Shown here piece after piece: positions 15,320 through 23,313 of a stretch of 64,000 bases of DNA. The position numbers were made by a program, and so were the translations under genes. Below the pieces are notes generated by a model, which saw only the letters and a program-made list of their open reading frames with translations, did not search any database and was not told where the DNA came from. The DNA comes from Verrucomicrobiia bacterium (lineage in GTDB: Bacteria > Verrucomicrobiota > Verrucomicrobiia > Verrucomicrobiales > Akkermansiaceae): NCBI GenBank assembly GCA_030432565.1, contig JAUIGV010000006.1, forward strand, positions 163,161-227,160. The letters are read 5' to 3'. Numbering within the stretch: position 1 is the stretch's first letter; every line of letters starts with the position of its first letter.

Positions 15320-18286
15320 ATGAAAATTCCATCCGCTCTCTTCTTCGTGATTCCAGCACTTTGTGCTGATGAATTTCCAAAGGTTTACAATAGTGAAAAG
15401 AATCAAACGGGGGAGCCGATGTCACCGGGAGCAGCAGCGGAGGCGTTTCAGGTGCCGGAGGGATTTGAGGTAACGGTTTTCGCGGCTGAACCGCAGGTGC
15501 GAAATCCCATCGCGATGGCCTGGGATGTGAAAGCACGGATGTGGGTGGCGGAGAACTATACCTATGCCGAAAAGGGGAAGCGTTTTGATCTTAATCTCCG
15601 TGATCGGATTGTGATTTTTGAGGACGAGGATCGTGACGGAAAGGCAGAGAAGCGAAAGGTGTTTTCGGACAAGTTGCAGATGCTCACCAGCGTGGAAGTT
15701 CAACCGGGTGGGGTTTGGGCGATGTGTCCGCCACAGCTCTTGTTCATTCCGGACAAGGATGGCGATGATATTCCGGACGGGGAGCCCGAAGTCGTTCTGG
15801 ATGGATTTACGGTGGCGCAAAGTAACTATCACAACTTTGCCAACGGACTGCGGTGGGGGCCGGACGGATGGCTTTATGGGCGATGCGGTGGATCATGTCC
15901 CGGAATGGTGGGAGCGCCGGGCACGCCGGAAGGGGAACGGGTTCCCTTGCGGGGAGGGATTTGGCGCTATCATCCCAAGCGGAAGTTCTTTGAGGTTATC
16001 GTGCATGGAACGACGAATCCGTGGGGGCATGATTGGGACCAGCACGGCGAAGGCTTTTTTATCAACACCGTGAATGGCCATCTCTGGCACATGATCCCCG
16101 GGGGGCACTTTGACCGGCCGTTTGGGAGGTCGGTGAATCCGCGGGTTTATGAAGCAATTCAAATGCATGCCGACCACTGGCACTTTGATAAAACCGGGAG
16201 CTGGACCAAGTCGCGGAATGGGGCGGCGAATGAATTCGGTGGAGGCCATGCCCATATCGGGATGTGCATTTATCAAGGTGATCATTTGCCGAAGGAATGG
16301 CAGGGCAAGTTGCTCACCTGGAACCAACACGGCCGCCGAATCAACCGGGAGCGTCTTGAAAGACATGGCAGTGGATATGTCGCACGACATGAGCCTGATC
16401 AGTTTATCGCGGGTGATGAATGGTTTCGGGGATTGGATATCCGGGAAGGACCGGACGGAGCGCTTTATGGCCTGGATTGGAGTGATACGGGGGAGTGCCA
16501 TGATCACACCGGGGTGCACCGGACGAGCGGGCGGATTTATCGGTTTTTACATGGGGAAGCGGACAAATACGGACCTCATTCCAAAGGTACGGTTGACTTT
16601 ATGTTTAGAGCCAATCCTTGGGAGTATTTCCAGTGGAGGAAGTCTTGTTCCGGGCCCAAAGTACAACGGGAGAAAATTCCATTACAGTTTTCTTCGAACA
16701 AAAACTTGCGGCTCAGACTCCGGGAGCTGTGGCTCATGAATTCGATGGAGGCTGTCGATAGAAATGAACTTTTAAAGCTACTTGACGATGGGGAAGAACA
16801 CCTGCGGGTTTGGGCGATCAGATTGCTGACGGATGAGTGGGCCATTGATTCGGTTTATGGGCCGATGGCGCATCGAAAGGTGGCTTCTGATCTGCAGTTG
16901 CGCGATCTCTTTGTAAAGATGGCAAAGGAAGATCAATCGGGCCTGGTGCGGCTGGCATTGGCTTCGACCTTGCAACGGATCGCGATTGAGGACCGGGTTG
17001 TTTTGGCGTCAGCGTTAGCCGGACGAACCGAGGATGCCGGGGATCATAATCTGCCTAAACTGGTGTGGTTCGGTTTGATGCATTTGGGAGCGGAGAGGCT
17101 GGAGGTAGCGAAGGCAAGCGAGTGGCCGGAGCTGCTGCGCTATTTGGCCCGATCTGCAGCAGGGGAGCCTGCGATGGTGGAATCGGTGGTGGCTCTGGCG
17201 GCGGCGAATGGAAAGAAAAGCGAGGCGTTACTCAAGGGCTTGATGGAAGGTTTCAAGGGGGTGCGAAATGCTCCGATGCCGCGAAGCTGGGAGGAGTCGA
17301 CCTTGGTTTTGGCGAAGCGCAATCCAAAGCTGACGCGCGAACTGAGTGCTCTTTTTGGAGATGGCCGGGCCATGGAATCGTTAAAGGCGACTGTGCTGGA
17401 TGAAAAGGAGACGGTTGCAGTGAGGAAGCGTGCGTTGGAGGCGCTCATCGATGGCAAGGTGGATGGGCTGCGTCCGTTGTGCGAGAAGCTCTTTTGGACG
17501 AAGGGGCTTTGTGAGACTGCGGTGAAGGGCTTGGCGCAATTTGGTGATGACGAGGTTGGGAAAAATCTGGTTAAAAATCTTAGCAAACTGCGCCGGCCCG
17601 AGGACAAGGCGGCGGTCGTTGATGCTTTGGTGACGAGGCCAAAATGGGCAGGCTTTCTTTTGAAGCAATTGGAGAGCGGAAAACTAGCAAGGAGTGTAAT
17701 GACTCCGTTTCATGCCCGACAAATCCTCGCAATGAAGGATGAGGCATTGTTAGAGCTCCTTCGTGATGTGTGGGGTGAAGTCAGAAGGTCGGACGAAGCC
17801 CTGAAGAAGAAGATTGCCGCTCTCGAGAAAGTTTTAATCCCGGAGGTGAGGGCTCAAGGGGACAAGGCGCAGGGACGGGTTCTCTTTCAAACGCTTTGTG
17901 CCAGTTGCCACCAACTTTATGGTGAGGGAGCAAAGCTGGGACCGGATCTCACGGGCTCGGGGCGGGCGGACCTGGGTTATCTTCTGGAGAATATCGTCGC
18001 TCCAAACTCGGTGGTGCCGGTGGAGTATCAAATGTCGATCGTGACGTTGAATGATCAGAGGATTCTGAGTGGAGTGGTCTCGTCTTCCGATGCCAAAACG
18101 ACGACACTTCGGACCCTGGCTGGTGAGGTCACAATCGAGAAATCTTCAATTGTCAAAGTCACACGTGTCGCGGATTCAATGATGCCTCCGGGATTACTGG
18201 ATCCCCTTTCCGAAGAGCAAATCCGTGATCTCATTTCTTATCTCATGCATCCGCAACAAGTTGCCCTGCCTGACGAGAAAAAGTGA
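15320..18286 (+). CDS. PVC-type heme-binding dehydrogenase-like protein with C-terminal cytochrome c
   Basis: A 988-residue exported protein of the family called PVC-type heme-binding CxxCH or membrane-bound dehydrogenase proteins. After a short signal peptide (MKIPSALFFVIPALCA), residues about 40-420 form a glucose/sorbosone-dehydrogenase-like beta-propeller (GFEVTVFAAEPQVRNP, MWVAENYTYAEKGK, DRIVIFEDEDRDGKA, NGLRWGPDGWLYGRCGG, REGPDGALYGLDW, SGRIYRF). The middle (about 450-840) is helical and repeat-like, resembling HEAT-type repeats. The C-terminus carries a cytochrome c domain with CASCH near residue 860, LGPDLTGSGR, and the terminal SGVVSSSDAKTTTLRT segment. The likely role is oxidation of a sugar or sugar-like substrate with electrons passed to the heme. 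It is divergent from the Rrf2 regulator, 124 bases away, so that regulator could affect it. Confidence 0.92.
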   Translation: MKIPSALFFVIPALCADEFPKVYNSEKNQTGEPMSPGAAAEAFQVPEGFEVTVFAAEPQVRNPIAMAWDVKARMWVAENYTYAEKGKRFDLNLRDRIVIFEDEDRDGKAEKRKVFSDKLQMLTSVEVQPGGVWAMCPPQLLFIPDKDGDDIPDGEPEVVLDGFTVAQSNYHNFANGLRWGPDGWLYGRCGGSCPGMVGAPGTPEGERVPLRGGIWRYHPKRKFFEVIVHGTTNPWGHDWDQHGEGFFINTVNGHLWHMIPGGHFDRPFGRSVNPRVYEAIQMHADHWHFDKTGSWTKSRNGAANEFGGGHAHIGMCIYQGDHLPKEWQGKLLTWNQHGRRINRERLERHGSGYVARHEPDQFIAGDEWFRGLDIREGPDGALYGLDWSDTGECHDHTGVHRTSGRIYRFLHGEADKYGPHSKGTVDFMFRANPWEYFQWRKSCSGPKVQREKIPLQFSSNKNLRLRLRELWLMNSMEAVDRNELLKLLDDGEEHLRVWAIRLLTDEWAIDSVYGPMAHRKVASDLQLRDLFVKMAKEDQSGLVRLALASTLQRIAIEDRVVLASALAGRTEDAGDHNLPKLVWFGLMHLGAERLEVAKASEWPELLRYLARSAAGEPAMVESVVALAAANGKKSEALLKGLMEGFKGVRNAPMPRSWEESTLVLAKRNPKLTRELSALFGDGRAMESLKATVLDEKETVAVRKRALEALIDGKVDGLRPLCEKLFWTKGLCETAVKGLAQFGDDEVGKNLVKNLSKLRRPEDKAAVVDALVTRPKWAGFLLKQLESGKLARSVMTPFHARQILAMKDEALLELLRDVWGEVRRSDEALKKKIAALEKVLIPEVRAQGDKAQGRVLFQTLCASCHQLYGEGAKLGPDLTGSGRADLGYLLENIVAPNSVVPVEYQMSIVTLNDQRILSGVVSSSDAKTTTLRTLAGEVTIEKSSIVKVTRVADSMMPPGLLDPLSEEQIRDLISYLMHPQQVALPDEKK

Positions 18287-18344
18287 TATTCGTAGTCAGT
18301 CACCAAAACCCTGGAAATCGGCCACAGGAAGGTGCGCAAACCGG

Positions 18345-18473
18345 AAAGTGACATGCCTTCTCTGGCGCGACCTCATCCTCAAGGTTTGGGGTGGCTGCCC
18401 GCGCCAGTGCCCCTGCTGCAAGGGCACCGTGAAGCCCGTTCGCGCCGTCATCCGCCGCGAGGAGATTGAATAA
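18345..18473 (+). pseudogene. IS91/Y2-type transposase C-terminal remnant
   Basis: A short frame ending in TGA-like stop at 18471-18473 encodes WRDLILKVWGGCPRQCPCC followed by KGTVKPVRAVIRREEIE. This resembles the C-terminal zinc-finger tail of Y2 (IS91-like) transposases, where a W/L-I-x-x-V-W block is followed by CPxC and a basic, Ile-rich tail. Only about 40 residues remain and no catalytic tyrosines are near, so it is a scar. GC content is higher than in the surrounding bases. The rest of 18287-18608 has no clear gene. Confidence 0.5.
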
Positions 18474-18608
18474 CGCCGGGGAATCGGAGGTGTTTCAAAA
18501 CGTAGGAGCAGCCTCTATCCGCGACCAAAAAACAGCTTGGCAACGCAGGATGGGAATTTACGATCTCAACTCATAAGATTCATACTTAAATCTCCCGGGA
18601 TCATTGAA

Positions 18609-21600
18609 ATGCGGCGCAGATCGGGAGACCCCGCAGAAATCCCGCCAAACGTTAAACCAAACCACCCTCCCGGCCGCTCTTTCCCTCGCATCCCCCTTTT
18701 TTCCCCTTTTGCTCCGAGCCAAAGGCGACGTCAAAGCACTCCCGCCAAAAGTAAATTCCGGGCAGCCAGGACTCTGCTGGCACTTTGTGGCACTCTCTGT
18801 TTCTCCTTACCTGCCAATGCCGAAGACTCTCTCTTCACGCCGTTGATGATCGAGCGAGCGTATCTCAAGGCCTCCAACCTCGGGCAGGACGATGAATTTG
18901 GTCGGTCCGTGGCGATCTCCGGTGACACCCTGGTCATTGGCGTTGCCAAGGAGGACGGTGGCAATCCCGCCGATGGGAACGACAACTCAGCAACCGATTC
19001 AGGAGCAGTCTACATCTACCGTCAGCAAGGCGACGGCACTTGGCTGGAAGAGGCTTATCTCAAGGCGGCCAATCCCGGAGACGAGGACTTTTTTGGCACT
19101 TCCATAGCGATTACCGGCGATACCCTGGTCGTCGGCGCTCCCGGGGAAGACAGTGGCGATGCAGCCGATGGGAGCGATAACACCGTCCGAAATGCAGGAG
19201 CCGCTTATGTGTTTCATCGGCAGGAGAACGGAACCTGGGTGGAGGCCGCGTACCTCAAAGCATCCAACATCGGGGAAGCGGACGATTTCGGAAGGTCGGT
19301 GGGAATTTCCGGCGACACCATCGTCGTCGGCGCAGGCTATGAAGACAGCGGAGTTCGCTCCGATGGCAGTGATAATTCAGCATCTGCTTCAGGTGCGGCT
19401 TACGTTTTCCGCCGGCAAAGGGATGGGACCTGGCCGGAGGAAGCCTACCTCAAGGCCTCCAACATTGGAGTGGTGGACTTCTTTGGCGAATCGGTGGCGA
19501 TCTCTGGAGATGTCGTGGTGGTGGGAGCCCGGTGGGAAGACAGCGGCAATGCCTCCGATGGGAATGACAATTCATCGAGCAATTCGGGAGCCGCTTATAT
19601 CTTCCGCCGACAAGGCAACGGCACCTGGTTGGAGGAAGCTTACCTTAAGCCCTCCAACCTTTGGCGTTACGATGAGTTTGGTTCCTCCGTAGCTGTTTCA
19701 GGCGACATCGTAGCCGTGGGCGTCTCTAGAAAAGAAGTCCTATCGGGGAGGGTGTATCTCTTTCGTCAGCAAGGCGACGGCAACTGGCTGGAAGAGGCTT
19801 ACCTCGAGGCTTCAAACTCGGAGATGACCGATTACTTCGGGTTCTCTGTGGCACTTTCCGGCGACCGCCTGATCGTTGGTGCTCCCGGGGAAGACAGCAG
19901 CAATCCTGCGGATCGGGATGACGATTCTGAAAAATCTTCCGGAGCAGCTTACGTCTTTCGTCGCCAGAGCGACAACACCTGGTTGGAGGAGGCCTACCTC
20001 AAGGCCTCTAATCCGGGGGCTGATGACCAATTTGGCACCTCCGTGGCGATTTCAGGAGACGGTGTGGTAGTCGGCGCATTTGGTGAAGACAGCAGCAATC
20101 CCGCCGATGGGCGTGGCAATCTGGCCAGCAATTCAGGAGCTGCCTACCTTTACGATCCCAGGCGATCCGGCCCGGATCTTGATGTCACCAATAGGGACGG
20201 GACTCCGCTGGCTCTCGGCATCGACTTTGGCTCCATTTTGTTAGGCACGACCAGTCCTCCCAAGAAGATCCTCCTGCGAAATCAGGGGGGAGCCCCACTG
20301 ACCGGACTTTCCGCAAGCATTTCAGGGACCGATCCCTCTAATTTCACCTTTGCGTCCGTGTTACCGGACTCGCTGGCGCCGGGTGAGTGCGTCGTCCTTG
20401 ATCTCCAGTTCACGCCATCTGAGGAAAGAAGCTTTCGCGTCAATCTGGAGATCACGAGTAATGATCCCCAACAAGGCCTCGTCGAAATCAGCCTAAACGG
20501 AGCCGGTCGTTTTCCTTTTAGATTGCCGGAGAGCATCTACCTCAAAGCTTCGAACCCAAGGAATCTCTCCTACTTTGGCCATTCCGTGGCCGTCTCCGGC
20601 GACACCCTGGTGGTGGGCGCTCGCCGGGAAAGCAGCGGCAAACCCGATGATCAAAGCGACATCTCGGCAGACGCCTCAGGAGCGGCCTATGTCTTCCGTA
20701 AACAAAGCAATGGAACCTGGCTCCAAGAAGCCTACCTCAAAGCCTCGAACCTCGGGAGGTCCGATCACTTTGGAGGCTCCGTGGCCATTTCAGGCGACAC
20801 TCTGGTCGTGGGCGCCTGGAGCGAAGGGAGTGGCAATGCCAACGACGGGAGCGATAATTCGGCACCCGCTTCAGGCGCAGCCTATGTCTTCCGCCGGCAA
20901 AGCAACGGGGCCTGGCTTGAGGAGGCCTACCTCAAGGCCTCGAACCTCGGGGAGAGCGACTTCTTTGGCCAATCCGTGGCCATATCAGGCGACACGGTAG
21001 TCGTGGGTGCTCCCGGGGAAGACAGTGGCGGTGCCAACGACGGGAGCGACAATTCGGCAAGTGCTTCAGGAGCGGGCTACGTCTTCCGCCGGCAAAGCAA
21101 TGGAGCCTGGCTTGAGGAAGCCTACCTCAAAGCCTCCAACCTCGGGGATGACGACACCTTTGGTTTCTCGATTGCGGTCTCCGGCGACACTCTGGTCGTG
21201 GGCGCCAGAGCAGAAGATGGCGGTAACTCCACCGATGGCAGCGACGATTCAGCAAGATTCTCAGGGGCGGCCTATGTCTTTGGGCGGCAAGACGATGGCA
21301 CGTGGATTGAAGAAGCCTACCTTAAGGCCTCGAACCTGGAGGATTTTGACGACTTTGGCCATTCACTAGCGATTTCAGGAGACACAGTAGTCGTGGGAGC
21401 TCCCGGGGAAGACAGCGGCGATGCCAACGACGGGAGCGACAATTCGGAGACCGAATCAGGAGCGGCCTATGTTTTCCGGCGACAGAGCAATGGGACTTGG
21501 CTTGAGGAGGCCTACCTCAAGGCATCAAACCTGGGTGATGACGACCTATTTGGCAATTCCGTGGCCGTCTCCGGTGACACTTTGGTCGTGGGCGCTCAAG

Positions 21601-22316
21601 AGGAAGAAAGCAATAGTCCTGCCGACGGAAGTGACAATTCATTGCCAGAATCAGGTGCGGCCTACGTCTTCCGGCGAGGAGGCGACGGCACGTGGATTGA
21701 GGGAGCCTACCTCAAGGCTCCCAACGCCGGTAGAAATGACTTATTTGGCAATTCCGTGGCGATCTCCGGTGACACCGTGGTGGTAGGCGCTCGTCGGGAA
21801 TCGAGCGGTAAATCCAACGATGCAAGTGACAATTCCTCACTCTATTCAGGAGCCGCTTATGTCTACCCTGCTCCCTTGAGCTTGTCATCCCTCCCGCCTT
21901 ATTTTGAGACCGTGATGGAAGAAGCACCCAATCTGGTTGGAGCGGGACGCCTTCCTGGCTCGGCTCCCTTCAACGATGGCGTGAGCAACCTCCTCAAATA
22001 TGCCTTCAACATGAATCTGAATGGACCGGACGTCGCGTCGATGACTCCCGGCGGCGGCGCTGGCTTGCCACGGGTGCTCCTCACTGCAGAAGCAGGGGAG
22101 CGTTTCTTACAATTTGAATTCGTTCGCCTTCGTGAAAATAGTCCACGGTACATTCCAGAGAAGTCCTCAAGCCTGGAGCCCGATTCTTTCGTCCCGATAA
22201 AAGGCACCTGGACCGTCGAGCCCATCGATGCAAAATGGGAACGTGTCCGGGTCACCGAACCGGTCGGTCCTTTTGATTCGAGACACTTTGGCAGGGTGCG
22301 TGTTTTGTTGGAATAA
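18609..22316 (+). CDS. Secreted FG-GAP repeat protein: two seven-unit propellers flanking an ASH-like domain
   Basis: About 1235 residues from the ATG at 18609; a TTG at 18537 gives a longer form. The hydrophobic leader (LLALCGTLCFSLPANA) lies about 65 residues in after a basic, Pro-rich segment, so the real start may be non-standard or the N-region unusually long. Two arrays of about 62-residue units follow, each unit with AYLKASN, D-x-FG, SVAISGDT-x-VVGA, a Ca-binding-like DGSDNS and SGAAYVFRRQ. Array 1 has seven units (18855-20150), array 2 seven (20530-21870). Between them (20160-20515) is an ASH/choice-of-anchor-D domain (LDFGSILLGTTSP, TSNDPQQGLVEISLNG). The C-terminal part has NLLKYAFNMNLNG and a beta-rich end common in verrucomicrobial exoproteins. 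FG-GAP propellers of seven blades resemble integrin alpha heads, so a binding or adhesion role is likely. Flanked by transposase scars. Confidence 0.85.
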   Translation: MRRRSGDPAEIPPNVKPNHPPGRSFPRIPLFSPFAPSQRRRQSTPAKSKFRAARTLLALCGTLCFSLPANAEDSLFTPLMIERAYLKASNLGQDDEFGRSVAISGDTLVIGVAKEDGGNPADGNDNSATDSGAVYIYRQQGDGTWLEEAYLKAANPGDEDFFGTSIAITGDTLVVGAPGEDSGDAADGSDNTVRNAGAAYVFHRQENGTWVEAAYLKASNIGEADDFGRSVGISGDTIVVGAGYEDSGVRSDGSDNSASASGAAYVFRRQRDGTWPEEAYLKASNIGVVDFFGESVAISGDVVVVGARWEDSGNASDGNDNSSSNSGAAYIFRRQGNGTWLEEAYLKPSNLWRYDEFGSSVAVSGDIVAVGVSRKEVLSGRVYLFRQQGDGNWLEEAYLEASNSEMTDYFGFSVALSGDRLIVGAPGEDSSNPADRDDDSEKSSGAAYVFRRQSDNTWLEEAYLKASNPGADDQFGTSVAISGDGVVVGAFGEDSSNPADGRGNLASNSGAAYLYDPRRSGPDLDVTNRDGTPLALGIDFGSILLGTTSPPKKILLRNQGGAPLTGLSASISGTDPSNFTFASVLPDSLAPGECVVLDLQFTPSEERSFRVNLEITSNDPQQGLVEISLNGAGRFPFRLPESIYLKASNPRNLSYFGHSVAVSGDTLVVGARRESSGKPDDQSDISADASGAAYVFRKQSNGTWLQEAYLKASNLGRSDHFGGSVAISGDTLVVGAWSEGSGNANDGSDNSAPASGAAYVFRRQSNGAWLEEAYLKASNLGESDFFGQSVAISGDTVVVGAPGEDSGGANDGSDNSASASGAGYVFRRQSNGAWLEEAYLKASNLGDDDTFGFSIAVSGDTLVVGARAEDGGNSTDGSDDSARFSGAAYVFGRQDDGTWIEEAYLKASNLEDFDDFGHSLAISGDTVVVGAPGEDSGDANDGSDNSETESGAAYVFRRQSNGTWLEEAYLKASNLGDDDLFGNSVAVSGDTLVVGAQEEESNSPADGSDNSLPESGAAYVFRRGGDGTWIEGAYLKAPNAGRNDLFGNSVAISGDTVVVGARRESSGKSNDASDNSSLYSGAAYVYPAPLSLSSLPPYFETVMEEAPNLVGAGRLPGSAPFNDGVSNLLKYAFNMNLNGPDVASMTPGGGAGLPRVLLTAEAGERFLQFEFVRLRENSPRYIPEKSSSLEPDSFVPIKGTWTVEPIDAKWERVRVTEPVGPFDSRHFGRVRVLLE
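18855..20150 (+). repeat. Tandem FG-GAP coding repeats, array 1 (seven units)
   Basis: Seven imperfect units of about 170-190 bases, each opening with a codon run for A-Y-L-K-A-S-N and holding the GGCGACA(C/T) ... GTGGGCGC core. The fifth unit is shortened (no DGSDNS loop). Similarity between units is moderate, older than in array 2. Confidence 0.85.
20530..21870 (+). repeat. Tandem FG-GAP coding repeats, array 2 (seven units)
   Basis: Seven units of about 190 bases. Units two to six are very similar at the base level, with long identical stretches around TCAGGCGACAC and GGGAGCGACAATTCG, pointing to recent duplication or gene conversion within the array. Confidence 0.85.
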
Positions 22317-22381
22317 GGAGAAGGCTTTCAGCTCAAAATATCCTTAATGACATGTGCTTCCTCCACCCCCGTGGGCGTTGC

Positions 22382-22525
22382 TCAATACCGACGCCACTCG
22401 CTTCTAATATTGTTGTTGCCGGCAGATGGCCGTGCAACTCGATTGGCAATTTGAACTACGAGGATGGCGATGACAGTTTCTGCTTTATGGACGTCGAGTC
22501 CGAGGTAGGTTGCCGGCAGTTGGTT
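22382..22525 (-). pseudogene. IS110-family transposase N-terminal remnant
   Basis: On the minus strand a frame reads TYLGLDVHKAETVIAIL, the start of the DEDD/RuvC-like catalytic domain of IS110 transposases (usual form YVGLDVHK...). The frame then drifts into non-matching residues (ARPSAGNNNIRSEWRRY) and stops at 22382; the remaining ~300 residues of the transposase are absent. The rest of 22317-22717 holds no recognisable gene. Confidence 0.6.
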
Positions 22526-22717
22526 TGATTCGCGTTGCCCACTACTTGCGGGGCCACCTTCCGGGAGTTGTTGGATGGCATCTGATGTTGGATAGGTCCC
22601 GCCTCGTGTGGGATAGCCTACGAATTGAACCAGACGCACCACATTCCAATCAAATAATGAATGACCTGAAACGCGACGCCGGGCTCAACCGGCAGCCATA
22701 GGGTCTCTGCTAAGAAA

Positions 22718-23278
22718 ATGGCCAAGCTGATCTGGATCACCCGTGACGAATGGTTGGCGCTTCCTAGGCCTGCGTGTCCCGATCAGGAACCGAAAGACAT
22801 TTCATTCACACTTCCGCTTGATGAGATTCGCGGACGGATCGTTTCCCACGATCCACGATTCACGCCAAAAGATGACGAGGATTTTTCCGGGCCAGTTGAA
22901 CGATGGTATGGATCATTTAACGGGAGGGGATTCACGCTTACTTACCATTACCACTCGTCGGTAGCCGACCAGGTCATTGCGAGCCATTGGGAAACCGATG
23001 AGTTTGCTTCACAGTTGGATAACACACTGAAAGCTTGGCGAGACACCTCACCATACTGGAGAAAAAAATGCAGAAGGCGCAGATGGCGACGCCGTCTGAT
23101 TAGTTTGGGAGTCGACCCCGGCGCGCCATTCCTACGACGTTGCGTGAATCTAGCTTCCACTGTATCGGAATCAGCAGCTTCCGGCTGCCAGAGTGGAGTT
23201 CTAGGCCTATCTCCTCGAATGCGCCTTGAAGAGGGTCGAAGCCAGGCTCAATCAATGAACTTGCAGAAAGCAGGTTGA
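22718..23278 (+). CDS. Hypothetical protein in accessory patch
   Basis: A 186-residue frame from an ATG at 22718. The first ~110 residues look protein-like (MAKLIWITRDEWLALP, with acidic DDEDFSGPVERWYGSFNG and the aromatic TYHYHSS), but the last ~70 turn into an Arg cluster (KKCRRRRWRRR) and low-complexity Ser/Gly text that may be out of frame, suggesting a truncated or frameshifted end. No family is recognised. It lies between the IS110 remnant and the DUF1592 gene, so it may be a passenger of past insertion. Confidence 0.4.
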   Translation: MAKLIWITRDEWLALPRPACPDQEPKDISFTLPLDEIRGRIVSHDPRFTPKDDEDFSGPVERWYGSFNGRGFTLTYHYHSSVADQVIASHWETDEFASQLDNTLKAWRDTSPYWRKKCRRRRWRRRLISLGVDPGAPFLRRCVNLASTVSESAASGCQSGVLGLSPRMRLEEGRSQAQSMNLQKAG

Positions 23279-23313
23279 AAAAAGCCCCCCTCCGGTTGGG
23301 TATTCCCTAGTCG

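Noticed and set aside
18855..21870. Regular repeats considered as a CRISPR array
   Set aside because: Period of about 190 bases, in frame and coding for FG-GAP units; no 25-40 base identical repeats with unique spacers.
22510..22701. 63-codon plus-strand frame across the IS110 remnant
   Set aside because: It is antisense to the recognisable IS110 start and has no protein-like features.
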